Below are positions 39,763 to 51,546 of a DNA stretch of 64,000 bases, one piece after another. The position numbers and the translations under genes are program-made. Position 1 is the first letter of the stretch. Every line of letters starts with the position of its first letter. The DNA is from Acanthornis magna (lineage: Eukaryota; Chordata; Aves; Passeriformes; Acanthizidae). Below the pieces are notes generated by a model. It was not told where the DNA came from. It searched no databases and saw only the letters and a program-made list of their open reading frames with translations. Where the stretch lies: positions 6,945,001-7,009,000 of the forward strand of contig JAWUZG010000056.1 of NCBI GenBank assembly GCA_036785705.1. The letters are read 5' to 3'.

Positions 39763-42700
39763 AAAGAGGATTTTGTCTCAGTACAATCTAGTCCCACAAT
39801 GTGATGCTGACTGATGTGTGACAAAATTTCCAGAGCTCAGCAGGTGTTTGGGAAGTGACTGCGGCCACCCATTCCACGTAACAATCCACCACCACAAGAG
39901 AAAGGTCTGAAGCAGCAGTCAGTCAGGGGAACAAGGGTGTAGAAAGGTGGGTGTGAAGACAAATGATGACAATAGATGAAACTTGTGCCAAACATGATTT
40001 ACAGTGGAGAAACTGAATTCCCTTTCTGGGTGAGGGCAGGTCGATTGGTCCCTGTCAGAGGTTCTTCTCCATCACACTGGCAATCCAAAGTCTGCACACT
40101 CTCAGATACTCTGGCCCTGCTGGTTGACCCCAGGAGCCCCAGGCCAGAGCACAGCTCACAGCACACTTTGTGCACTTGCTTCTTGCACACCATTGCTACT
40201 ACATTTGGCAAAGGAAAGACATTTTACTCCTCTTTCAGAGACCCTATTGTCACAGAGAAGCTGAAAATCACCAACAGAATGATGACATAAATTCAGGAAG
40301 AACCAACTCTTTGCTGGTTGTGTGGCCCAAACACCGACGACACAGTAGAAAGTTCCAGCTCACTGTTGGTACCCAAACGCCAAAGCAGCCACAGCCCAGA
40401 CTTCCTGGCTGTCAGATGTCTCAGAACCATGTACTAAACATAGTGATGACCCTAAAAATACCCCATGCACTGTCGGCAGAGAGTGGAGCACTCTGCGTGC
40501 ACCAGCCAGACAGATTTATGATAGCCCTGGTGTCATGTGCAGGATAACCAATGCCTGCCTGTCCCAAATTGCTGCTCTCTCTCACAGGCTGCACAAACTC
40601 AATTCCAGAGTTCATACAGAGCAGCAGGAATTAAAGCAGCAAGGCTGCTGAGGTCTAACAAGTACAAACGAAATGACAGTAAGGAGATAACCTGGAATCG
40701 AGTTACCAGGCAGAAGAAAGGATGGAAAAAGAGTCCCTGCACGTACGCTGGCGTCCCCCTCGGAAAATGAGGCAAGCACCGTTTCACACAGCTCCCTCCT
40801 GACTCTCCTGGAGCTGCTTCCCAACACGCAAGCAGAAAGGCTCGTGCAGCCCCGGGCTCCAGGCACACCCCCACATTCCCAGTGCAGGGAGCCAGCCTCC
40901 CCTCCTCCGTGGGGGGATCTCAGACCAAGTAACACTCAAAAAATATCCCAGCTAGTCTTCCATGTACCGGGAACTTCATGGTCAAAGGGGCAGCACACTA
41001 ACCTCAATGCCTTTCCCACATAAGCTGGGGATCGTGGGTTTATGAAAGCTTGGTCCTCACTTTCTGTGCAAGCTGGTTTTAATTCTTGCAAACTCTGCCC
41101 ACTGTATTACTGAAATTGGAGCAGCCTGGCCCAGGAGAAGCACATGCTCAGCAGCACTGAGTCCTGCTCCTATAAAGGGAAAGAGCAAAACCGAATCAAA
41201 GAAACTCCTTTACTACAGAAAGTCGCACTTTGTCTATGTATAGATATTAAATACTTTGGAAGATGTCTCTGTAAATTGGTGTGGGAAACTGGCAGTTGAA
41301 AAATACCGTAATAATTTCATTACTTTTGTCTGAATCCTCAAATCTTGTGCACTGTTCTCTTTTCTAATACAAGGCAATAAGGAACTAGAAAAACCCCACC
41401 ACAAAAAACCAAAAAAATTTGATGGGCGAGGCTCTTCCACAGAAATCTGCAATGAAATGGTCTGACCAGCCTGTACAAGGCTGCCCCTGTTGCTGCCATG
41501 ACTTGCACATACAAGGACTTTAAACCTGATTGCTGCTGAAATGATGAATCATTGCATAACTGAGGCCTTGCAACCGAGGGATCCTTGGCAAAGGGATCAC
41601 CCTCTGGTTTTTCAGTTCCCTGCTAATTTTTTCACTGCTGCAAATCCAGTCCCCAGAGAAGGACCAGAAACACCCCAAGGTAATGACCCAGCTAAACATG
41701 ACTGTATTTATAGCACTATTATTTCCCCTTTAGTACATTTCGGAGTACAGAGAGAGCAATCAGACCCCTTGAGGATTATATCCCAACATTTGTACTATAA
41801 ATATTTATCTGACTGACTTAATTTTAGCTTTACCTAGGTCTTTCAGGGACACAGAGTGGGCCTTAGCTTGGGAAACCAGAGAAGCAGCACAACATGACCT
41901 TCTCGTGTTCGAGGCGGTTTCCCCTTTCTCCAGCTGGGTTCTGTTACCTGTGCGTAGCCAGCCCGGCCCCGCAGCGTCACTGCTTTTCCCAGAACCAATC
42001 CCAGGACTCTCAGTCCCTGGGGGACGCTGCATTTACTGCTCAGCTTGATGAGAGAGAAGGTAGCATATTCCATCTTACTTAAGACCCTTTGCCATGACAT
42101 TGAAAACCTGGCACTGCCCAAGTAAGTATCACTCCAAAGAGGTAACTCCTTTCTGCCTGGTGCAGCACATTCTCATGAGAGAAAAAATGTTCATTCAGCT
42201 ACCAAAACAAAAGAGGAATAAAATCCTGGTCACGGTAACACCTTGGAAGTGAAGTGCAAGCCGGGATAACAACATACCTTGTGGAGCACAGCTTGAATGT
42301 GTGCAGTGGTGCCTGCCTGTGTGCCTCACACCTCATGCTGTGACCCAGTCCTGCAAGCAGCTCCCTTCTCCAGCAGGGTTTCTCCCCAGACCCCGCTCGG
42401 GAGCCTCATCGCAGCTCACCAGGCACACCTGTGAGCAGGAAGGCTCTGTGGGAAGGTGGCCCAGGTTTCTAGAACCATCATTCCTCACGCAGGGGCAGCA
42501 GCTCCCCTTGTCCACTGTGGCACTCTGAGCATTGGCAGGGGTGTGCCTCTCCCCTCCGTGCATCCTGCTCTGTGCCAAGCCTCTGCTTTCAGGCTGGCAG
42601 AGCCCCTAATTCAGGCTGCTGAGAGGCCAGGACAAGCAGAGGAGGGTCAGGGCAGTGAGCACTCACACCCTGGCACCGCAGCATGGGACAGAGCTCACTG

Positions 42701-45700
42701 CACAGGGCAGCTCAGCAGCAGCTCCACAACACCCACCTGGGGCAGCTCCAGCCCTGCTGAGCCACCCTGGGCTCAGCTGAGCGTCCCTGCCTCGGCCACC
42801 ACTCCCGAGGGTGGTCACAGCTGGATTTTGGTTGGGCTTTCCCAGCTGCAGGCTCCCAGTGCCGCTGCCCCGAGGATGCTGAGGCAGCCCAGCAAGGTCT
42901 CCTCAGCTGCTCACAACACATTTACCCTAACACTGAACCCAAACGCTCCCCACGTGACAGATATTTACACACTGCTTCGCTGCCAGGAGGAAAGAGCAGG
43001 GAGGAGGGTGATAAACTGAAAAAGTAAGCGGTATTTAAACAGCCTCCAATCTGCATCCCTGAGCAGCACTGCGGAGTTGCCATGAGGCTGGGGGAGAAAA
43101 AGAACCCCAAATTAACTGAATCACTCATACTTGGCCATTACAGGCAATTCATCTCAGCAGAAAATGTAAATACGCAAGGTAACCTTTGCCAAAAATACAG
43201 TTCCTCCTCTCCTCCCCCTGGTTTCAGGGTGGAGACAGATTCCTCAGACACACACTTGCAAGGCCAGTGCTCTCTCTGCTGCTTTACAATGTTATCAGAT
43301 GCTGAGGGACCATGCAGCTCACAAATGAAGGAGATTAGCTCAGGGACAAATTTTTCTCTGTTTAAAAAGATATTTTCTTTAAACTTTGATAATTTCAGTA
43401 CTCCCACTTACCCTGTGGCCCCACAGGTAGGTCAGTGGCAAGAGGCAAAGCCCAGGCTGTTGGAGCAGGAATAGTTTTGCCAAGCGGCTTTGGCTTTAGT
43501 CAGGAGGTTTTGTTGCTAAAGAAAACATGGCACCGAGCTGCACCTTGAGTCACGTTTTGGTGCATGAAATACTCCCACAGGCTGCAGCTCCCACTTGCTC
43601 TCCCTGCACAGGCCAATGCACGAGGAGCTGGCTGACTCCCACTCCCCCAGAGCCAGGAGGCACACGAGGGGTGCTGACTACAGGCACTGAGCTAACGCTA
43701 GGAGACATCTGGCTCTTGACTTGAGACTTCTAAATCCTTCCTTCTCCCGACAATCTGCTGAATTCTCGGGGCTCAAGGTGGTACGAGCAGCACAAATTGC
43801 CACAGAAGCTCTCCCTGTGAGTTCCACCTAACCTAGGGATGGTCGTTCTCCGAGAAGATAAAGTCCTGCCTGGTCCTGCAGCAAGGTGTGGTGAACCCCA
43901 CCTGGGCACCTCCTTCTCACCTCACACCTGGCTGCCCCTTCAGCTGTCAGTGACTTTCCATGGGGCTTCCCTAACTCAGGAACAGATCTATGCCTGAAAA
44001 TTAATAACATTAAAAGCAAGTAACATGAAGTCAGCTCTATGTTTCCTTTGAGCACGGACCTGCAGAGTCCCAATGTGTGGCTGTGTCACCACAAGGGGAG
44101 GTGCTCTCAGTTCCAGAACCCAGGACGAGGAGCCAAGGGTGGAGTGGGGGATATTGTCCCAAAGTGCCCATACCATGAAAGTGCAGCCACAGCAGCCCAG
44201 TGCAGGAACAGCCGTGTCCTGCTCCCGCAGCCCCGGGAAGCTCTGGCAGCAGCAGCGCTGGGCAGGCTGAGCAGCAGGAGCTGTTTCCCAGCCCAGCGAG
44301 GCCCTGAGAGCCCTGAGGGCAGGGCAGTGAAGCAGAGCCATCAGACCTCAGTATATCCCAGATCCCTTCAAGGAAAGGCTCCTCTCCCCATGCTCCCATG
44401 TGGAATGGGTGGCCATGGCATCAGCAGCACACGGGAGCGATGCTGTTGGTGCCCCCGATCAGCACAGCCAGGACCTGCACAGGCTCTTTGCCATGGCTTC
44501 CATGGATCCAAGGGCACCCACATCTCCTCAAGCGCTGTTTCCAACAGGGTGCTAGAATGGATTTGTCTAAAACACCACAGAAAACAGCATTTCCACCTGA
44601 CACCGTGTGAGAGGCATCTCAGCACCGAGGGAAGGGCGCTGGGCTGGCAGGGCAGGGGTTAATTGGCTGCTCTGCCCACCCCAACAAGCCCTGGGTTAAA
44701 ATCCTGCAGAGCTGCCGGAGCAGCTGCAGTGCTGGAGGGACAAGGCAGGCCCGGCAGGGCAGGATGAGTGTGGGATGCCTGCGGAGAGCAGCCTGCCTTC
44801 CCTGGCTGGTGAGGAAACCACATCTGCAATGCAAATTCACCATGCACAGGCAAGCTACAGCCCCAGACAGCCTCGCAGGCCTGATCTTCTTCCACTTCTG
44901 AGAGGAAACTAGGGCTTCTCACCATTGGTGCTCATTCTGGAAATGCACTGCCAGCAGCCCGCTGGTAGAGGAGGGATTAGCCAACTATTTCAAATGCAAT
45001 TCAACACAGGTGTCTCTGGAAAAGATTCCTAAGTCCTGGGGGTCCCCCTGCCTCTCCCAACCTACCTGTCAACACCCAAGCCACCATAAGAAGATGTTTT
45101 GATGTTGGGTGTCCACAGTAAGGAGACGCCAGCACTGTGGGTGGGAAAAGGCTGCTGCTGTGGTGACACCAGGTCAAGTCTGGTGACAGGGACAACCACA
45201 GGTGGAAGGTAACAAAAGATCTTTTATAGGTGCAGTTTCACACAGTGCCCTCAGTACTTGATATCTAAACCACTTACCTGTATCCTAGAAGGTTTATACT
45301 TGTGCAATGAACCTGAGCATTGAGTGACCAACGTACCTGGTCCAGAAAACAAAAAAATAACCAAACCCACAAGTCCCGATACAAATCTAAATGTGTCACA
45401 TCAGACAGCAATCAAACTTCCGTAGGGAAACATCTGACACACAATCTCTCCAGCCAACAAAAAGACCTGAAGCCTGTTTGCTGCTGGCAGAGTTTTGTGC
45501 AGCCCTGTGCTCAGCACAGCCACACAGCCCTGCCCCGAGTGACCCTCTGGCTGCTGCTGGAGGCTGCCTGCCCTCCCACGGCCCCATCAGCCCCAAAGGT
45601 TGTGCAAGCCCAGCTTTGGGTCACCTGAGGTCACCGCCCAGGGCACGTTCAGTTATCGCTTTTGCTGACATGACTGCGGCAGTGTCGAGCTCTGGGGCAA

Positions 45701-46039
45701 AAATGAAGGGTGACATCTTCAACACACACCGTTAGCTCTCGGAGGCACTACCTGGCCTCGCTCCGACTGGGAATTGTTTGAAGAAGACTTCAGGCCTTTA
45801 CCAGGCCTTCCAGACTCTCACCTCTCCTCTTGTACCACCCACGAGGAGCACAGGAAACCTTTGTACCTGCCCCAAAGGTGAGCAAAGGAGAAAAGCCCCC
45901 TCAGCAAGGCTGTGCACCGGAGCACACCAACCTCCGAGTGGTCAAACACATTACGCGATAAGAAACACCACCAGCCACTGAATAATTTATGTGATAAACT
46001 ATTTCTGGAGCATCTGATCAGCTCTACTGGCTGCCATTA
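39763..46039. other. Gene-free unique DNA, GC-rich toward the right
   Basis: No exon recognised. The blocks at 42.3-43.0 kb and 44.0-44.9 kb are GC-rich and carry long frames (up to 207 codons on the plus strand at 44,039) overlapped by equally long frames on the other strand. This points to base composition, not coding. Confidence 0.55.
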
Positions 46040-46320
46040 CTTCTGCTGAATCAACAGCCCCCATCAGAGCATATGCCGCAGCGAAAACAAGCAGCGCTGT
46101 GACAGGTTAGGAGAGACATTTCCCAAATTAAACGCTCGCTCCACTGAGCCATAACGCGGCGCATCCATGGAAATCCGGGCGGCTGAACGCACGCGCTTCC
46201 TCGAGCGGCGGCTGAGCGCACGCAATCTGTCCCTGCAAGGTTTGCCATTAGCATAACCACGTGTGGAGCTATAAATCAAAATGAAGGAGAGCAGAGCAGG
46301 CTGGCAGAAGAGCAACAGAA
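46040..46320. promoter_or_regulatory. CpG-dense candidate regulatory element
   Basis: The core at 46,130-46,225 holds about 15 CpG dinucleotides in under 100 bases, far denser than the surrounding DNA. It contains an imperfect 16-base direct repeat, GCGGCTGAACGCACGC at 46,179-46,194 and GCGGCTGAGCGCACGC at 46,208-46,223 (one mismatch, 29-base period). A palindromic E-box (CCACGTGTGG) follows at 46,257-46,266 and a TATAAA at 46,270-46,275. The flanks carry further CpGs. This could be a distal enhancer, a conserved noncoding element, or a promoter of an unrecognised transcript. No coding exon is evident next to it. The regulatory role is inference from composition and motifs. Confidence 0.4.
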
Positions 46321-48915
46321 AGAAAATACATTGCAGGCCATTTTGCGGAAGGTGGTGATTAACTATTGTCAGCTAAAAGCAGCCGCAGAGAGAACAAATC
46401 TGCGCCTCGGCGGCCTGGGGGAGCGGCAGGAGGCTGGGGAGAAACCAGGGGCTCAGTTGATCTTGAAAATGGAAACAAATATGGCAACGTTATTTTTTAA
46501 AGATGCTAAAACCGTTGCTAAATAAACACTTCATTTCAGAATTTACCACAAGCAGAATGAAGATAGCAGTGCTGAGTCCTGCAGTGCAGTCTGAGGACCC
46601 AAAGCTACAGGGGGAGTGCAGTAAGGAAGGTCAGGAAGGGCCCTGGGAAGAGGCCACACTGCACAGCTGCCCTGGTACCTCCCTGAGGCTGCTCCAAGAG
46701 CTGCTGTGGCACGAGGGCTGCCCATATCACACAGAATGGGATTTCCATCAGCCACCCCTCCACTTCAGGAAGCAGTGCCTGGGGTTGGCTGGGGGGAAAA
46801 TGATCATGTTTTTACTATAAACATTCCCCAGGGACAGCCCTCGCTCCTACAAAATCTGAAATCCTTTCCTGCCACCACCTTTCTCTAAATGGCAGCTGGG
46901 AACCACTGTTCCTGTTGCACAGAGTTGGCAGATCTTCAGAAAAAGGAAGGGAAACAGCCGAGAAGTGCTGCTGTTGGGCAGGTGACAGCAGCATCAGCGC
47001 TGGGATTTTGAGACTTCTCTCGCCCCTGGCAGAGCCCACATGGCACTCAAGTCCCCGTGCTCACACCCAGCTCCATGGAAGCCCCTGTGGCATCACCTTG
47101 GCAGATCTGGCAAGAAAACAGACACTGCTCTTTTCCCCAAAGGTGCGTGGCTTTGGAGAAGAGGAATCCCAGGCTATGCGGGGAATCTACAGCTCAAAAT
47201 ATGAATCCCCTCCATATTTAGCATTGACAACACACCAGCCCTGCAGAAGGGAATCTCATTGTCTCCCCTGGATCACGCCGAGACGCACGAGGGTTCACAA
47301 GAACACCCTGGCCCAGCAGGTTATTTTGGGGCGGTGAATCAGTCCAGGAGCGCCTGCCAGCGCGCATGACGAGGCAGGAGAGCTGCCAGCTGCCCTTCAG
47401 CTGCCGGAGCAGCTCCTATCTGCACAAACACCCTGGCACAACACCCACTCTCGAGCTGGCAACAGCGGGCTTGACACTGCTCAACACTGTGGTAAGTACA
47501 GGAATCACTGCAGAGCTCAACAACAAAGTCACACGTAACAGGTTTAACCAAAGCTGCGTATTTTCCTGCTATGGAAACCAGTCACAAGAACCAAAAAGCT
47601 GCCCAGTGACAGGAATTTTGTGTGCTGCTCTCTCCTAATCTGTCCTGTTCCCTTCTGAGACCCTAAAACTGATGAACAGCAACATGAACTAGTTACAGCT
47701 GGCCCAAAGCAGCAATCTCAGCTTTTCACATCAAAGCTCTGCCAATGCATTATCAAGGTCACTCGAAGCACAAGGATATTTCATCTCCCACCTCCAAATG
47801 ACCTCATGCAATGTGCAGCCTTGCTTCATCTTCACAAAACACTCCTCACATATAGACAGACAACAGAACTTTCAGTTGTAAGGCCTAAAGGCACCTTTTT
47901 TTTTCCAGAAACGGGAATAATCCAGGGGTCTGAGCAAATGGGAGCTGACAAGCACTTGGTGGTCCACAACTGAATGAGAGAGACTCCACCACATTTAGGA
48001 AAATGCTCAAAAAGCAGCTGTGCAAATTGCAGCCTTTCCTTGTCTGCAAAAAGTAGAAAATGTACTGACTGAAGCTATAGAAAAGGGTGAGCTGAGACAG
48101 AAAACCTCTGGGAAACTGGAGGCAGCCAAGCAGCACAATCAGCACTGTGAATTTACAGGTTAAAATCTGTCAGAAAGACTCATATCAAGTTTATCCTGTC
48201 TCAGAGCACAGAGGTCCACGTGCAAACCTATTTTCCTATGAACTTAAACCCACTAGTGTTCATGCCAAGCAATGCAAGGACCAAGGCACTCAGTGCTCTG
48301 TACTGCAGTTTGGCTTCAGAGATTTGCTACTCTCTACATCTCAGCAAACTTCTTCCTGCTTTATAAACCTTTAAGTAAACTCTTTAGAGGGTTTGTAAGC
48401 CGTGCTGCCAGTCCTGCAGCTGTCCCTCCCTTGCCATGCCACACCATGGCCCCAAACTTCACCCACAGACTGAGCCCCAGCGCTGCTCACAGCTCGCAGG
48501 GCCCTTCCCATCAACTGTTTAGGAGCGGAATAAAATCACACCTTGCCTGAGAAACTCTGAACACACCATAGCTCAGACAAACCCTTCTCGCTGGAAACGC
48601 AGCCCTGCCTTGCCAGGGCAGCAGTGCAGGGCGAGCGCTCAGCTCAGGTGGAAGGATAAACAAGTGAGTAATTGATAAACGAGTGAGAACGGCAGGACAG
48701 GCACGTGCTGGAGCTGCACGGGTCGGGCACAGGAGCTCTGCACCCACGCAGGGCTCAGCAGGGCCAGCCCAGGGCTGCACCGCTCCCTGCCTCACCGAGC
48801 TGCCAGGGCAGGCACCCAGGGGTGTGGGGACAGGGAAACAGCTCATGCCTTCCTAGCTGAATATAGATTTTTTTTTTTCAGCCTAAATTGCATTCGTATG
48901 TATTCTTTCTTTTTC

Positions 48916-48935
48916 TTTTTTTTTTTTTTTTTTTT
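48916..48935. repeat. T20 homopolymer in pyrimidine-rich stretch
   Basis: A run of twenty T within a T-rich stretch (48,902-48,935); a separate T11 followed by CAG lies at 48,868-48,881. If a retroposed element sits on the minus strand this could be its A tail, but no element body could be identified. Confidence 0.8.
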
Positions 48936-49293
48936 AATGCAAGTTTTCAGTTTATTTTAGAGCCTTCTTTGTTGCCAGCTTTAAAACACATATATTTATA
49001 TGGCTCGGAAAGAACCATCTGGAATAACGATTTGAAAAACACATCCTTCTGGCAGACAACTTGTGTACTTCTGGGTAATTAGCGTGTTTATAGAAAGCTG
49101 GGTCATGCCTGGGTTTTTTTATTTGCGAACCCACTCTTCATTAATTGCCACATTTCCCGAAGAGCGAGAGATCCCTTTGTGCCTCTCGGGCCGGGCTGCA
49201 GCAGCCCCGGGATCCAACTCACACACAGAGGCAGCGACTCAGGTGTGCAGAGCCTCCCTGGTCCCCTGCTCAGCTCCCCTGCCCAGCTCTGCC

Positions 49294-49370
49294 CGGGGCA
49301 GGGGCAGGTGGCCCTGGGGGCAGGGGCAGGTGGCCCTGGGGACAGGCGCAGTGGCCCTGGGGACAGGCAG
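49294..49370. repeat. GC-rich minisatellite, about 3.5 imperfect units
   Basis: Imperfect 18-26 bp units built around GGGGCAGGTGGCCCTGGG and ACAGGCGCAGTGGCCCTGGG. The third and fourth units have drifted. It gives rise to repeating amino acids in several overlapping open frames, none of which is a convincing gene. Confidence 0.85.
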
Positions 49371-51239
49371 CTGCACCTCAGACAGCCCCAGCTCCGTCCA
49401 GCAGAGCCCCTCTGCTCCCTGCACACCTGCTCAGGGCTCTGACCCTTCCCTGCTTCCAGCACAACACTACTTTCCCCCCTCTAGTTAACTTCGTGTTTCC
49501 TTTAATCTTAAAGCTTTTCAGGTTTTTGAAACGACCTGGTGTGAGGAAAAAGTAAAAGCTGGACTTGTTCGAGATCAAAGGCATTCAAGAAGCCAATCTA
49601 GCTAAAATCTCTGATAACTTTGGAAAGGCTGCATACTCTTTTTAAATTTTACAATTGCAGTCTGCTGAAAAAAATATGTTTGCTCAGAGTTCAGCCCCAC
49701 AGCATGAAATACATCAGTCCTGAACCACTCCCAGAGATCCTCAGCTCAAACGTGACACTTTCTTAACTGTGGCAGAAAGCTGGAGATTTCATTTCTAGAT
49801 CCCTGGCAATAGCACACCTTGGATGATGTTGAGTAACAACAGAAACCTGTTTGGCCCAGGGAGGTGTGAAGAGATTTAATACATTGTGAAAGGAAAGCAA
49901 AAAGAAAAATAGAAACAGGGATAAAGAGAGGCCCAAAAGGAGTCCATGAAACATGCCTTGAAATAATTTCCCTGAAAAACTTCCTTCCAGCTTATCTGGG
50001 AATTGTTTTTCTGTGCGGGAAAGGGAGTGTTAGATGTAAACTACTGTCCTATCCAATGCTACATCCAGGCTATAAACTGCCCCAAGCATCCAGGTCAGCA
50101 CTCTCAACCTTTTCCAACCCGCAGTCTCAATTCTTAGCAGCAGTGTGAGCTCATCTGCATAGCCAACACAAGCGTGTTCCCAGCCCTCCAGCTCCTCTTA
50201 GTTACAGGGTGTGATCTCTTGCAAGTAAGTTCAGAAATCAGATTTAAAAACATTGTTCTACACAGTGTGTGACTGAGGCAGAGGTGTAAGTATTTCTAAG
50301 GAACGCACTGCAATCACAATGCTTTGCACATTTATATAATTCCCATCATGTAAATCCAGAATGCCCTTAATAAATGTCATTGCACATGTATTAAGGACAT
50401 TTAAATGGCTTGAAAAATCTCAGATAATCCAGCTTACTCAAAAACTTTGCTGGCTAACTGAAGGGAAAATTATCCCAAGAAAAAATGGGAGCAGTGCTAG
50501 TAAATGCCTAAGGAAAACAGCAGCCCTGAAGTCCAGCAAAGTACCAAATTACAAAGGGACTCAAATCTTCAAAGTGGCAGTGCAGCATTCAGAGATTTCT
50601 TTTCCCCAGTATCCAGCAATGCCATGCTATGGCAGGACTACACCTTCGACAATCACATCCATGGTGCTGCCTGCTACAGCAGCTACTTAAGTTTAGTGTT
50701 TGAGAAAGTCTGAGAGCCAGAATAATCCTATTTAGTCCCGAGACATCAAACAGGATTTGCAAAAGGGTAACATATCCACAGTTTAGTGAAATGTTCTCAG
50801 TTTAAATGTGGTCACTTTGCAATCATGTTCAGTAAGTATTTTCATCTGTCGATTAAAGGAAGTTTTTGACCACGAGAGACATGAGAATTACATGGAAAAT
50901 ACACATTCATGTATATGGATATATGTGAAAAAAACCTGGGAGTGGTGCTCATAAAACACCAATCCATCCTTATCTACCCCTCATGAATTTTGACTCACAC
51001 ACAGAGGAGCACCAACAGAGCACAGCATCTCTTCTTAGCACAGAAGAGCCCAGCAACATTCTCTAGTAGTCAGCTTTTCTAAACAAAATTTGCTTTGGGA
51101 GAAGGAGCTCAAGGATACTATCAAAATAGCAGCTATTTAGAAAGATAAAGTCCATGCTGGTATTATCTACAATTAATTAATAATTAATCTGAAGTGATGC
51201 CCAGATGCAAGTGCCCCACATTGCCCGCACAGCCATGGA

Positions 51240-51546
51240 GGGGGGCCCTCATTGCAGCCTTGAGGGGCAGAGGGGCTGATCTCTGGTGATCAGCCTCAGG
51301 CACAAGGAAATGGGGAAGCTGTGTCCGGGAGGCTCAGCTGGGACTTTGGGAAAAGGTTCTTCACCCAGAGCGTGGCTGAACACTGGAACAGGCTCCGCAG
51401 GGAAGTGGCCATGGCACCAAACCTGACAGAGTTCAGAAAGTGTTTGGATGCTCTCAGTCCTATGGTTTAAAGGAGTTCTGCGAGGAGTGGCAAACTGGAC
51501 TCACCAATCCTGACCCTCCCAGCCCGAGCTCTCCTGTGATTCCATG
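51240..51546 (+). mobile_element. CR1 LINE fragment (3' part), plus orientation
   Basis: Recognisable CR1 blocks in order are CCTCATTGCAGCCTTGAGG, GGGAAAAGGTTCTTCACCCA, GAACACTGGAACAGGCTCCG, AGGGAAGTGGCCATGGCACC and CCTGACAGAGTTCAGAAAGT. A degenerate 3' end follows, with TGTGATTCCATG near 51,545. It is the same sequence type as the copy at 20.2 kb but in the opposite orientation, and it is internally deleted. The open frame at 51,440-51,808 starts inside it and is not a gene. Confidence 0.9.

Larger units (their letters stand above)
46321..51239. other. Gene-free unique DNA
   Basis: No exon recognised. It holds further CpGs just right of the CpG-dense element (to about 46,440), the long T runs at 48.9 kb and the minisatellite at 49.3 kb. 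Confidence 0.55.

Noticed and set aside
39451..39804. Lysine/asparagine/proline-rich open frame
   Set aside because: It is a direct product of the A/C-rich low-complexity tract.
44039..44662. 207-codon plus-strand open frame
   Set aside because: It lies in GC-rich DNA with overlapping long frames on both strands, has no recognisable domain and shows no splice or promoter context.
48868..48881. Strong acceptor-like T11-CAG on the plus strand
   Set aside because: The sequence after it has no open frame and immediately runs into a T20 stretch.
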